Assembly: GCF_002776525.5 (NCBI RefSeq)
Contig: NC_045452.1
Span: 30,216,405-30,280,404 of the forward strand
Length of the DNA stretch: 64,000 nt
Origin: Piliocolobus tephrosceles
Taxonomy: Eukaryota > Chordata > Mammalia > Primates > Cercopithecidae
Reading direction: 5' to 3'
Within the stretch, counting starts at the first letter, position 1; each line of letters begins with the position of its first letter. The translations under genes were made by a program, and so were the position numbers. This document shows positions 1 to 11,258 of the stretch, piece by piece. The notes under the pieces were generated by a model, which saw nothing but the letters and a program-made list of their open reading frames with translations, was not told where the DNA came from and ran no database searches.

Positions 1-1038
1 CAGACCACAAGGGAACTAAACTAGAAATCAATAACAAAAGCTAGCCAGAAAATATCAAAATATGTGGAGATTCAATAACACACTGTTAAATGATACATGG
101 GTCAAAGGAATCTCAAGAGAAAATGTAAAATATTTTGAGGAAAACAAAAGTATGACCTATCAACGTTTGCGAGATGTAATGAAGGCAATGCTTAGAGGGA
201 AATTGATAGCACTGAATGCATGTATTAAAAAAGAAGATCACAAATCAATATTCTAAGTTGCCACATTAAGAAGCTCTAAAAAGAAGTGCAAATTAAGTTT
301 AAAATCAGCAGAAGAATAGACTAATACAAATTAGAGCAGAAATCAATGACATTTAAAACTGGAAATCAAGACAGAAAAATCAATGGCATTAAAAGCTGGT
401 TCTTTGACAAGATCAATAAAAGTGATAAACCTTTAGCCTGGCCAACCAAGAAATAAAGAAAGGCAAATTACTTATCTCAGAGATGAAAGAAAGGGCATCC
501 CCACTGATCCCATGGACATTAAAAAGATAATAAAGAAATGTTATGAACAACTTTGTGCCCACTGCTAGCTGTCAACTCTAGTTCTTTACCACTGCTCTTA
601 ATATTATAGTGGCAGTCCTAGTTAATGCAATAAGACAAGAAAAAACGGAAGGTATACAGACTGGGAGAGAATAAATAAAATGCTGCTTGTTTACACATGA
701 CATGATTGTCTATACAGAAAATTCTAAACACACACACAAACACACACACACACCACACACCCCTCTCAGAACTCATGATCAATAAAGCAAAGTCACAAGG
801 CACAAAGTCAATATACAAAAGGCAGTTGCTTCCTATGCATGCTATCTACGAGAACAATTGGAATTTGAAATTAAAAGCACATCATTTCCATTTGCGTCCC
901 CCAAAGTGAAATACTGAACTATAAATCTAATCAAATGTGTACAAGATTAAGGAAGGAAAAGAAACTCTTATGAAATAAAAGAAGACCAAAATAAATAGAT
1001 GTTCCATTTCCATGGATAAAGGGTCCTAATATTGTTAA
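1..1038 (+). mobile_element. L1M LINE, ORF2 segment upstream of an LTR insertion
   Basis: The sequence follows L1 ORF2 from just after the endonuclease region through the reverse-transcriptase core. Residues resembling LRGKLIALNA can be read at about 178-217. At 687-713 the frame reads LFTHDMIVY where L1 normally has LFADDMIVY, so the first catalytic aspartate of the polymerase motif is lost. Frameshifts and stops break the frame throughout, so this copy is dead. It continues after the LTR at 1504. The exact L1M subfamily was not determined. Confidence 0.88.
727..772. repeat. CA-rich microsatellite inside the L1M
   Basis: A short imperfect CA run with occasional CAAA and CCA interruptions lies in the reverse-transcriptase part of the L1M, directly after the degenerate polymerase motif. 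It replaces an A/C-rich stretch of the L1 and explains the short H/T-rich open frame there. Confidence 0.85.
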
Positions 1039-1503
1039 TGATGTAGGAGGCAGGACTCAACTCTGGAGGCAGGGCTTGGACTCGGACCAGATTGAAGACT
1101 GGCTGAAACGGGGAAGAGGTGAAAACGCCTCTTCATGAGACATGCCCACTATGCCATGGCAGCACCAAAACGTACTGCCCCTTTCCATGACAATGGCCTG
1201 GCAACCTGGAAGTTATCACCTTTTTTCTAGAAATTTCTGCATTGTCTGCTCCTTAATTTTGCATATAACTAAAAGTGGGTATAACTATGCCTTCAGCACT
1301 GCCTCTGAGCTGCTGCTCTGGGCACACTGCCTATGGGGTAACCCTGCTCTGCAAGGAGCAACACCTCTGCTATTGCTGTACATGTCTGCTTCAATAAAAT
1401 TTGCTATTTAACACCACCAGATCAGCCTTGAATTCTTTCCTGGGCAAAGCCAAGAACCCTCCCAGGCTAAGCCCCCATTTTGGGGCTCCCCTGCCTTGCA
1501 TCA
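1039..1503 (+). mobile_element. Solitary LTR of a class I endogenous retrovirus
   Basis: This 465-bp block starts with TG and ends with CA. It is flanked by the 4-bp repeat TTAA at 1035-1038 and 1504-1507, and the L1M reads continuously across it. A polyadenylation signal AATAAA lies at about 1393, and the 3' end has the usual gctaagcccc...ttggggctc pattern. Four-base duplications are typical of gammaretrovirus-like elements. No internal viral genes are present, so this is a solo LTR from LTR-LTR recombination. The family is not certain; it resembles MER51-type LTRs as I remember them. Confidence 0.82.
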
Positions 1504-3262
1504 TTAAGATATCAATTTTTCTCACATTGATATACAGAGTCAATGCAATCCCAATCAAATATCTCATATGTTATTTTGTGGATATTGAGAAACTGATTCT
1601 ACATTTTATGTAGAAAGGCAAAGACCTAAAAGAGTCAACACATTACTAAAAAAGAAGAACAAAGCCAGGGGACTGATTCTACCCAACTTCAAGACAAGCT
1701 ATAAAGATGCCGTAATCAAAAGAGCATGGTATGAGAGAAAGAACAGACCAACAGATCCATGGAATAGAACAGCAGAACAGAGCGCTCAGAAATAGACCCA
1801 CACAAACACAGCTGACCTTTGGCAAAGAAGCAAAGGCAATTCAATAAGAATGGCTGCTCTTTTCAATGAATTACTGGAGTAACTGGCCATCCACATGCAA
1901 AACAAAATGAATTTAGACACAGACCTTACATCATTCACAAAAATTAACTCAATATGGATTGTAGATCGATGTGAAAAATACAAAACTATAAAACTTCTAG
2001 AAGATATCACAGGAGAAAATCCAGGGAGCCTTGGACTTGGTGATGATTTTTAAGATACAATGCCAAAAGTCTGATTTAGGAAAGAAAAAAATTGATATGT
2101 TGGATTTCATCAAAATTTGAAACTTCTACTCTGAAAAGCACTGTTAAGAGAATGAAAAGACAAGCCACAGACTTGGAAACCACTGTGGCAAAACACATGT
2201 CAGATAACGGACTTGTATTTAAAATATACAAAGAAATTGTTTCACTCAATTTCCCAAAGTTGTTAAACTCAACAATAAGCAAACAAACCCAATTTTCAAA
2301 TAAGCAGAAGACCTGAACAGACATCTCACCATTGGAGATATATAGATGGCAAGTAAGCATAGAGGGAGATGCTCACTCTCATTTGTCCCTAGGGAATTGC
2401 AAAACAAAACAACAATGGCACACACTACTACACACCTATTAGAATGACTAAAACCCGAAACACTGAAATAGCCAATGCTGGTGAAGATGTGAAGTAAGAG
2501 GAACTCTCATTCATTGCTAGTAAGATGCAAAATAGTACAGCCACTTTGGAAGACAGTTTAGCAGTTCCTCACAAAGGCAAATAGACCCTAAGCATACTCC
2601 TACCACACAGTTGATTAGTAATTGTGTCTTTAGAGAAACAAAAGCTTCACATCACTACCTATGGCAGTTTTATTCATAATCGCCAAAACCGGAAGCAGCT
2701 AACCTGTCCTTCGATAGATGAAAGGATACAGCCTTACGTTGGAATATTATTCAGTGATCAAAAACAAATGAGCTATCAAACCATGGAAGGACATGGAGAA
2801 ATGTTAACCGCATATTGATAAGTGCAATAAGTCACCCTGAAAAGGCTGCATATTGTATGATTTCAATTATGTAACATTCTGAGAAAGGCAAAGCAATGGA
2901 GATAGTAAAAGTTCAGCGCTAGTCAGAAGTCTGAGCTACAGCGAGGAGTGATGAGGAGGTGCAGCACGGGGAGTTTTATGTGGAGCACGGGGATTTTTAT
3001 GTGGTGAAACTGTTCTGAAGCACAGCAATCGGGGTAACTGCCATTATGCATTTGTTAAAGCCCAGAGAGCTTTACCTACAACACAGAGTGAACCCGAATG
3101 TAAACTATGGGCTTTACTTAATTATAATGTATCAATACTGGTTCATTAATAGTAACAAATGTAGCAAGACTTTAATAATAGAGAAAAGTAAGGGCACAGG
3201 TGGGAACTCTGTGCTTTCTGTTCGATATGTCTGTAAATCTAAAAAAAAATAAGTCTATTAAT
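1504..3262 (+). mobile_element. L1M LINE, ORF2 C-terminal part and 3' UTR
   Basis: The L1M interrupted at 1038 resumes in phase, runs through the end of ORF2 and on into the 3' UTR. Recognisable landmarks are the gatattgagaaactgattct stretch near 1580, the aacctgtccttcgatagatg stretch near 2700, and the 3' UTR with gtaaactatgggcttta near 3100. The element ends in a short A-rich tail near 3240-3262. It is full of stops and small indels. Confidence 0.9.
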
Positions 3263-5082
3263 GAAAAACATATATACTGAGAAACTGTGTCGGGTTTACA
3301 AAGATGAAACAATTAAACAGTCACAGCCATTACTTTTAAGGATTCACTGTCTGTCAGAGACAGCATCAGACGTCAGCATTTAAGGGGAAATCAGCAAGGA
3401 CGTGAGGTGGGCAGTGCGCAGGATGAAACACTCAGCTCCCTGCAGGAGAGGGACCAGGAGAGGCTTCTGTCAACGCTAAAGTGTCATGAAAACACAAGCC
3501 AGTTATTATATCTGGGGTTGTTGTGGCTCCTGCGGTATCTCACCAGATTTCGATATTTGCTTGACTCAGCTCTGCGGCTTTATTTATCCTCCCTCCCAGA
3601 GCTCCGGAAAGCAGGGAACTGGAGTTTTCTTCCAGGTGTTGCGGAAACCACTGGATAATTGTCATCAGGGGAATTTGAAATATCATTCTGGCTGCTGTAT
3701 GGTAAAGGGATTGAGGAGCAAGAGGGGAAGGCAACTCGAAGGCCAAGTCTAAGGTGAAGTAAGAATAATGGTGGCTGGGGCTAAAATGCCAGCAACGGAG
3801 ACAGCGGGAGGGAAGCAGAGAGATTCAAGGTGTATTCTGCAGGAAAAGTCAGCTTGCCAGATCAAACAACTGCACAAGCCATCTGAAGGACAGAGAATTC
3901 AGTGATCATGCCTAGATTTCTGGCTTAAACAATTGCAAAATGATGAGGTTTATCAATCCGGGAAGATGAGCATTGAAAAAATAAAAGCGTGGGTTAACAA
4001 AAATCAAATTTCTATGTTGCCAATATTAAGCCTGAGATGCACATTTTACATGCACGTGGAGATGTTACATCAGCTTCTTCATGCAGAATTACAGATGTTG
4101 ACAAAGAACTTTGAGGCACTCTAACCTTTACATATCAATTAAAAGAGGAGCCAGCAAAGTGGGCGCAATGAATAGCCCAGGGAAGAGAAGATAAACCAGG
4201 AGAAATCACTGATAGAAAATCCAAAAGGAAAACGGTGAAAAGAAGGAAGGGTCAGCTGGATCCAATGTTGCTGTGGGATCCTGTGTGATAAGAACAATGA
4301 CTAATGGACTTGGCAATGAGAGAAATCACTGGAGATTTTCTCAAGATCAACATTGTGAGGTGGAGGGGACAGATGGCCAGAGGGAGAGAAAGGGGGAGGA
4401 CGGAGCAATGGGAAATGGATGAAGGGTGAGTGAAAGAGGAACTAGGTGTAGAAGGATCAATGGAGGGAGCGATGGATAATTGGATGGATGGGGGAATAGA
4501 TACACAGATAAACTGAGGAAAGTGGTTAATCAATCGAGTGATCAGTTTATAACACAGGAGATGCATTGATGAAAGACGGTGCCCAATAAGGCATGATGAA
4601 GGAGAATCGAAGGAACCTGATGTTATGAAGTAGGTTTCATTAGGTCAGTTGGAAAGGTGGCATCAGGAAAGCCGTAAATGAACTGCTTCAGAGTCAGGGA
4701 GGACTTAGTTCAAAGACGGGAAAGAAAGAGGATTTTAGAACCACTGATCCTTAGTTCATGTAGCATAATTTAAACATTTATGGATTATTAAGGGCTGTTT
4801 CCATTAAGGCAACAGAAATGCAACTCAGACTCAATTAGCAAAACAGGGAATTTATTGTTTTGAGTAACTGGGCGTCTCGAGGTCAGACCGATCTTCTGGC
4901 ACCACTAGATCCAGACTTCCGGGCGTCCTCAGGGCCTCCTGCTCTGCCTTCCTCCAAACTGACTTCATTTACGAAAAAAATGCTAACAGGGATGACTTTT
5001 CCCGCAATGGGGCAAAATTAGCTCTTACTGGGCAAAAAATGTTAGCTATTATAACGGTTTGGGACCCCACAAGGGGCCCCAG
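3263..5082. other. Non-coding interval, mostly unclassified
   Basis: No gene or clear family is recognised. 3640-3770 (attctggctgctg...) and 4800-5075 (gggaatttattg... and gttagctattat...) have the look of decayed interspersed repeats, which I cannot name with confidence. 4370-4510 is purine-rich with a few GGAT/GGAA units. Open frames here are short and lack homology. Confidence 0.5.
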
Positions 5083-5192
5083 TATATTAAAATATATATA
5101 TACCATATATAATATATATTATATATATTATATTATAAAATATAACTATATATTATATGTTGTATATATTTTTATATAGCATATATATGCTA
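5083..5192. repeat. AT-rich TA microsatellite
   Basis: About 110 bases are almost entirely A and T, with runs of TATATA and several overlapping palindromes such as agcatatatatgct. This is degenerate TA-repeat sequence that could form hairpins. It separates two unclassified intervals. Confidence 0.9.
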
Positions 5193-6254
5193 TTAAAACT
5201 TAATGCAGTGGGTGGGAGTGACTGCAGTAAAACAGTCTAAAAATCACTTCATGGGTCAATAATAAGAAAAGATTGAGACACATCAGTATAGAGACAGGCT
5301 TTCCCACAGGTGACAACAAGATTCTATCCTTCTAGGAGGTCAAGTTCAGAAAGAAGGCAACACCCCTTCCTAATGGTCCAGCCTAAAGTCCTAGTGCTGC
5401 CTCTCAGCCAGCAGGTTAGATCCCAGGCCTAGCACTGTGTCTCTGAGTAGCCAGGAGTCAGGCCTATGACCACACTGGGGCTTTAGGGAAGGCATCAACC
5501 TCACCTGAACAAGAAGAGGGAGCGTATCGCCCCCCCAAAAACTGATGAAGGTGGGAAGGGGAAAATGATTTGGAATGGGTAAAGACCAAAAGATGCATAT
5601 CCCAGAATGTTTGCATGCCAATGAGATAGAGTGGAAGCCTGTGGCTACGATGGGGGGAAGGCTGTCTGCCTCTCAACCTGTGGCTGGTGAAATGTGTGCA
5701 GAATTGATGTGTATCAGCTCCTGACAAACATTTTCAGGGCCCTGATGCCCTATCTCCTGTGGCACCACTTTTGAAAGCACATTGGGAGATTGCTCTTCTG
5801 TGCACCTGTCTCTGAGGCTACAGCAGCCCCTGACTATGTACTCAGTGAGAAGCAAGCTGGGTTCAGCCACTGGCCTGTGGGCATTTTTATTACTACAGCA
5901 TAACCAGGTCTATACTGACAGCCACACTTGGCAATAACTTTAAGGTACTGCAGACTAAGAACTTTGCTTTATGACACATGATCTAATTAAATGAGTTAGC
6001 AAACACAAGGAATATAGACCAATGGCAAGATAACGGTTCCTTAGAAGTTTGTCTCTAACACATGATCATTCACTTTGCGTTGTCATGCCAAGCCATCATT
6101 CATGGCTGAATTTATTTTTGATGACCTCATTTAGTGTCCCTAGGCATTCCTCAAGTGAGAACCATGTGCTATAGATGCCATGATTTCATTCCTCGTGTTT
6201 GTTCTGAGCACCCTCTGGGTGTCAGATTCTGGGGCAGTTACAAACCCAGTCAGT
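5193..6254. other. Non-coding interval with a possible old LTR end
   Basis: No coding feature is visible. The stretch ending near 5920 (atttttattactacagcataacc...) resembles the 3' end of an old MaLR-type LTR. Similarity before that point is too weak to set limits. The remainder looks single-copy. Confidence 0.4.
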
Positions 6255-6330
6255 CCACAAATCTTTATCAAGTCCTATTATGGGTCAGGTAACGAGCTAG
6301 ACTCTAAGAATAAAGTGTGAAACAAAGACT
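6255..6330 (-). mobile_element. L2 LINE fragment, antisense
   Basis: The run caagtcctattatgggtcag, followed by gagctagactctaagaataaa, looks like the reverse complement of the L2 3' end (the motif usually read as cctactatgtgccaggcact). It is heavily diverged, so the call is tentative. Confidence 0.45.
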
Positions 6331-6480
6331 TACTGAAAAAGAAAAGAGCCGTAGAAATCTGATGACATGGCTTTTTTGCATAAAACGGCAAGCTTATTCT
6401 GTATAGTTCATGTGTTATTGACTTCAAAACTAACTTAAATGAGTATAGCTGATGAATCAATGACTTGTGACAACTTGGGG

Positions 6481-6620
6481 CAGTGGGTCTTAATGAATTC
6501 AGATTCCTAGGCCCTACCCAACACCTACTGAATCAAAATCTGGAGGTTGAGCCTAGAAATTTGGATCTTTGATCATGTATTCTGGGAGACTCTGATACAT
6601 TCCAAAATTTGAAAATCTTT
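6481..6620 (+). mobile_element. MER5-type hAT-Charlie MITE
   Basis: The block begins cagtgggtcttaat and contains the typical ctactgaatcaaaatctgg and attctgggagactctgat stretches of MER5A/MER5B, a non-autonomous hAT-Charlie element. The terminal repeats are degraded and no target duplication could be confirmed. Confidence 0.7.
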
Positions 6621-6986
6621 GCTCCAAGTTGTAATTAGTCATTGAAACATCTGTGAGAATGGGTGCCCGATCCTCAGTAAGCCAAGTACTGAGAATGGTA
6701 CTGAGGAAGCATGCTTCCCTCAAAACCTGTCATGAGCACTCTCTTGCAAAATGATAAAAGATTTTTCAAGGAAAATAATAAAAGCTTTGCTCTAAAAGTC
6801 CTAATGTCTGCGGAGACACTTGGTGTGCGTTATTATGCACCAGCTGCTTGGCTATGTCCACGTGGAGCAGCCTGGATCTGCCCTGAGATGGCCTTCCTCT
6901 GCGCGTTTGGCCGCCTGCCTCTCACATGAAGCTTCAGGGCTGCACCTCTGGAACAAGCGAGAGACAAGGAATAGAAGACATTTCTG
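6621..6986. other. Single-copy interval before an Alu
   Basis: No gene or repeat is recognised here. The last 11 bases (6976-6986) are the left copy of the target-site duplication of the following Alu. Confidence 0.5.
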
Positions 6987-7287
6987 GGCCAGGCACGGTA
7001 GCTCACACCTGTAATCCCAGCACTTTGGGAGGCCAAGGCAGGTGGATCACCTGAGGTCAGGAGTTCGAGACCAGCGTCAACATGGAGAAACCCTGTCTTT
7101 ACTAAAAATACAAAATTAGCCAGGCGTGGTGGTGCATGCCTGTAATCCCAGCTACTCGGGAGGCTGAGGCATAAGAATTGCTTGAACCTGCAAAGCGGAG
7201 GTTGCAGTGAGCCAAGATTGTGCCATTGCACTCCAGCCTGAGCAACAAGAGCAAAACTCTGTCTAAAAACAAACAAACAAAAAAAAA
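6987..7287 (+). mobile_element. AluS element, full length
   Basis: A complete dimeric Alu starts ggccaggcacgg and ends in an A-rich tail interrupted by C (7264-7287). The diagnostic stretch ggatcacctgaggtcaggag marks an S-type Alu. It is flanked by agacatttctg at 6976-6986 and agatatttctg at 7287-7297, a target duplication with one mismatch. The antisense open frame across it is the usual Alu shadow. Confidence 0.96.
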
Positions 7288-7309
7288 GATATTTCTGGCT
7301 ACAGCCTTT

Positions 7310-8731
7310 ATGTATAGTGTCCATATTTTTCATTTCCCTGTCTTTCTTTCAGTAATCTTATATTTTAGGTGTGTCTCTTGCTAATAACTTACAATTATTA
7401 TTAGTTTCTCTTTAAGTTATTTTCACAATCTTGTTTGGCTGGGGCATGTAGTTCATTTACACGAAGGTGGAAACTGATATATTTAGGGTGAAGTTGACCA
7501 TTTGTTTTGTGCTTTCTCTCTGACCCTCCATTTCTAAGTTTCCTTTTCTATCATTCCTGCCCCTTCTTAGACTCATTGAATGTTTTTTGTACTTCTACTG
7601 TTTTTCCATTTAGTGATTACCTTAGAAGTTATTAAATGACTCATCATATCATTATAGAAAATACATAGAAAATAGAAAAAATTTAGTACCCTTTAACTCT
7701 CAATTTGTCCCAACTTTTGTAATGTTTGCACTGTACTTTGATTATATACATATATGATGTACATGTATACATTAATATAATCACATGTGCCTTTGTATAA
7801 TTTATATATTATATACAATATCAATGCTTATATAATTTATACATATGCATATGTATTTTTCATAAAACATCACATTTGTTCATATAGGCAAGTTTATTTT
7901 TGCAAAGCATATATTCATATGTTCATATATTCATTCATTTATATATATAAATATGTAATGTACAAGCATTTAATTTGCATATCAGTGTCTAGTTATTTTC
8001 ATATGTGTTGCTCTTCCATTTTCTCTGGACCTCCACCTTCTGTTTTTATCATTTTCCTTCATTTTAAGAACCCCTAAAATCATATTTGAATAAAGTCTGT
8101 TAGTTGCAAACTCCAAGCTTCTGTTTGTGTGAAAATATATTTGTTTTACATTCAATTATTAAAGGTTTTCCCTGAGTGCAGAACCTTGCATTTGCAATTA
8201 TTTTCTTTACATATGTTGAGAGCATCATCTCGTTGTCTTCTGACTTCCATAGTTTACATTGAAAAGTTAACTGTCGATCTCTCTATTTTTCTCTTGTAGC
8301 TTTTTCTTAAACATCCTGTTTTGTGGAGTTTCAGTGTGATGTATCTAGGTGTAGAATTTTTTAATATTCTGTTTTTGGTGTTTTCTTTGCTTCTTGAATC
8401 TGCATTAGTCATGCAGGGGGAGATTTTTAGGCAATCACAACATTATATTTACCTTGTCTTCTTGGATGCTAAATATAATTATTTTTGACTGTCACACTCT
8501 ATTCTGTATGTCTCTTAACCCATCTTCTGCATTGCACATCATTTGTGTCTTCTGCTTTTTTCTGAATGATTTTTTTCTGATTGTTTTTCAGTTTATAATT
8601 TCTTCAGCTTTGTCTAATCTGCCACCAAGCACATCAAATGTGTTTTTAATATGTTATTACAATTTCAGTTCTGAGATTTCCATTTGGCTGTTTTGAAAGA
8701 TTGTCACTTATTATTATTTCCAGTTCCTTGT
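7310..8731 (-). mobile_element. Antisense L1M or HAL1-like LINE, first part
   Basis: Read on the minus strand, this is an old L1M covering the ORF1 to ORF2 region. Examples are the ttttaggtgtgtctcttgct stretch near 7363, the tcatctcgttgtcttctga stretch near 8225, and the gatgtatctaggtgtagaa stretch near 8338. It is AT-rich and strongly diverged. A younger L1 interrupts it at 8746-10032, after which it continues. Confidence 0.8.
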
Positions 8732-8745
8732 AGAAATTTTTGAAC

Positions 8746-9300
8746 ATTCCCAACAGTGTAAAAGCATTCCTATTTCTCCACAGCCTCGCCAGCACCTATT
8801 GTTTCCTGACATTTTAGTAATCGCCATTCTGACTGGTGTGAGATGGTATCTCATTGTGGTTTTGATCTGCATTTCTCTAATGACCAGCAATGATGAGCTT
8901 TTTTTCGTATGTTTGTTGGCCACATATATGTCTTCTTTTGAGAACTGTCCGTTCATATCTTTTGCCCACTTTTTGATGGGGTTGTTTGCTTTTTTTCTCA
9001 TAAATTTGTTCAAGTACCTTGTAGATTCTGGATATTAGAACTTTGTCAGATGGGTACATGGCAAAAACTTTCTCCCATTCTGTAGGTTGCCTGTTCACTC
9101 TGATGCTAGTTTCTTTTGCTGTACAGAAGCTCTTTACTTTAATTAGATTCTATTGGTCAATTTTGGCTTTTGTTGCAATTGCTTTTGGTATTTTTGTCAC
9201 GAAGTCCTTGCCCATGCCTATGTCCTGAATGGTATTGCCTAGGTTTTATTCTAGGGTTTTTAGGGTTTTGGGTTTTACGTTTAAGTCTTTAATCCATCTT
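8746..9300 (-). mobile_element. Primate L1 (L1PA/L1PB-type), inverted 5' segment
   Basis: Read on the minus strand, this is the part of L1 ORF2 downstream of the reverse transcriptase. It includes the stretches normally read as aggcaacctacagaatggga and tgagataccatctcacacca. It joins head-to-head at about 9301 with a plus-strand segment that resumes the same L1 within about 13 bases of where this one stops. The two pieces share one 14-bp target duplication, agaaatttttgaac, at 8732-8745 and 10033-10046. This is the structure expected from twin priming. Confidence 0.93.
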
Positions 9301-9935
9301 TACAAGATTGGTGGGAATGTAAATTAGTTCAGCCATTGTGGAAGACAGTGTGATGATTCCTCAAGGATCTAGAACCAGAAACACCATTTGACCAGCAATC
9401 CCGTTACTGGATATATACCCAAAGGAAATAAATCATTCTACTATAAAGACATGCACACATATATTTATCACAGCACTGTTTACAATAGCAAAGACATGGA
9501 AACAACCCAAATGTCCATCAATGATAGACTGGATAAAGAAAATGTGGTCCATATACACCATGGAGTACTATGCAAAAATACTATTTAAAAACTGAGATCA
9601 TGTCCTTTGCAGGGACATCTTTGAAGCTAAAAGCCATCACCCTCAGCAAACTAACACAGGAACAGGAAACTAAACACCACATGTTCTCACTCATAAATGG
9701 GAGTTGAACAATGAGAACATATGGACACAGGGAGGGGAACATCACACACCAGGGCCTATTGGGGGTTGGGGATCACAGGGAGGGAGAGCATTAGGACAAA
9801 TACTTAATGCATGTGGGTCTTAAAACCTAGATGATGGGTTGAGAGGTGCAGCAAACCACCATGGCACATGTATACCTGGGTAACAAACCTGCACATTCTG
9901 CACATATATCCCAGAACTTAAAGTAAAATAAAAAA
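9301..9935 (+). mobile_element. Primate L1, direct 3' segment with 3' UTR
   Basis: After about seven filler bases (tacaaga) the plus strand reads ttggtgggaatgtaaattag and runs through the end of ORF2 and the 3' UTR. The primate-type 3' end is visible (gcacatgtatacctgggtaa; aacttaaagtaaaataaaa). The L1 polyadenylation region is weak and is followed by non-L1 sequence up to a second A-tail. Stops and indels rule out function. Confidence 0.95.
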
Positions 9936-10032
9936 TTTTCTAAAAGATTTATTAAAGATACTTGCTTTTTTTAACCAATGGATGCCATTATTTTATTCTG
10001 TGAAATAAAAAGCCACAAAACCAAAAAAAAAG
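9936..10032 (+). other. Probable 3'-transduced flank of the primate L1
   Basis: These about 97 bases lie between the L1 3' end and the right target duplication (10033-10046), so they appear to belong to the insertion. They contain AATAAA at 10004-10009, followed after about 14 bases by a pure A-tail at 10023-10031. That is what read-through of the weak L1 signal to a downstream signal would leave. The host antisense L1M resumes directly after the duplication. Confidence 0.75.
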
Positions 10033-10260
10033 AGAAATTTTTGAACTTAGCTTTTATATCCTTGAATACAGAAAACATAGTAGTTATAATAGTTAAATAT
10101 TTAATAACCCTAATATTTGGAGCTCCTGTGTGTCTACTTCTATGTGCTCGTTATTTCTCATAGTTTTCACTCATGTTCTCTTGTCTCATCATATTCCTAG
10201 TTATCATTGATTACGTGCTGAAAACGGTTCTTGAAAACAGTTCTTGAAAACTTACTACAA
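10033..10260 (-). mobile_element. Antisense L1M or HAL1-like LINE, continuation
   Basis: After the right target duplication the old antisense L1M continues where it left off at 8745. The ctcgttatttctcatagttt and catcatattcctagttatca stretches match the antisense ORF1-proximal region. This continuity supports the boundaries given for the younger L1. Confidence 0.72.
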
Positions 10261-10584
10261 ACATTTGACACTTAGGGTAATAGTATCTACCTGAAAAGAT
10301 AGCTTTTGTTTGCTTCTTTCTAGCACCAAGAAACGCTACTGATCCAGAACCCTCTTAATCCAATTCAGTCTTGAAGACTTACTGGGAAACTTACATCATG
10401 AGAAACTAAGCTATGGTCTTTGTAGGACATTTTCATTTCTGATTCTCTTTTACATCTAGGCTATAGTGCCTTTGTTTCCCAGTCCAATGCACCCAAAGTT
10501 TATCAGAAACCCTCAATTTTCAACACCCATAAGCCCAACTTTGATCACCCAAGGTTGTCAAAGCAGCTCTGGGGCAGGCACCTT
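10261..10584. other. Interval between two L1M copies
   Basis: No gene is recognised. The sequence is probably either the decayed 5' end of the antisense L1M or unique DNA between it and the plus-strand L1M that begins near 10585. Confidence 0.4.
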
Positions 10585-11258
10585 AATAATGGAGAGACAA
10601 GTCACTAATCACAGAAAATTTTTTGTCAGAAACCACGCAGGCAAGATAACAGTGGAGTTTTTTCAGTGTTGAAAGAAAAAACTAAGAACTCTACATCCAG
10701 CCAATTTATCCCTCAAATGTGAATGAGAAATCCTTCTGGAACAAACAAAACTGCGAATTCACCACTATCAGACCCGCTCTGCAAGAAAGGGTCAAAGCTG
10801 TTTTTCAGGCAAAAAGAAAATGATATGTGTGAGACACTTGAGTCTGCATTGAAAAAAGAAAAGATGTCATAAGAAATCAATGAAAGTTAAGTAAAGTCTA
10901 TTTTTTTATTCTTTATTGATCTGAAGATAATTGCTTGATTGAAATGATAATAGTAACAATATATGGGATGATTATAGTATACAGATAAATCGTCACACGT
11001 GATGGGAAGAACTTGGAATATAGCCACACCACATGAAACAGCATGCTGTCATTCAAAGGCAGATTTTAAACATTCAACAATACACAACAATGAAACTCCA
11101 GCACAATCACTAAAAATAATACAATATGCTAAGAAAGGAGATGAAGTTCTATAACATGCTCAGTTAAAACCAGAAAAAAACAGGAAAAGAAGGGAAAGAT
11201 AAAGAAAAAAGAATAAATGCAATAAGTAGAAATAATTACAAACGTGAGGTATTAATCC
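10585..11258 (+). mobile_element. L1M LINE, ORF1 3' part and inter-ORF region
   Basis: The plus strand shows the typical aactctacatccagccaatt near 10686, the ctgcaagaaagggtcaaagct stretch near 10780, and caggcaaaaagaaaatgat near 10807. These belong to the ORF1-end/inter-ORF part of old L1M elements. It runs up to ggtattaatccaactata, which is L1 sequence just before the ORF2 endonuclease, and there passes into a tandem array. Confidence 0.82.

Noticed and set aside
1039..1503. Possible full endogenous retrovirus
   Set aside because: Only one LTR is present, directly flanked by L1M on both sides. No internal region or viral genes exist.
5083..5192. Possible matrix-attachment or origin element
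   Set aside because: An AT-rich tract alone is not evidence; no supporting motif or context.
6833..7333. 166-codon minus-strand frame
   Set aside because: Typical antisense Alu translation; similar frames at 13079-13327, 53238-53624, 53757-54059 and 54308-54583 are rejected for the same reason.
9936..10032. Possible unrelated A-rich repeat after the L1
   Set aside because: The perfect duplication lies beyond it and the host L1M resumes there, so it is better explained as part of the L1 insertion.
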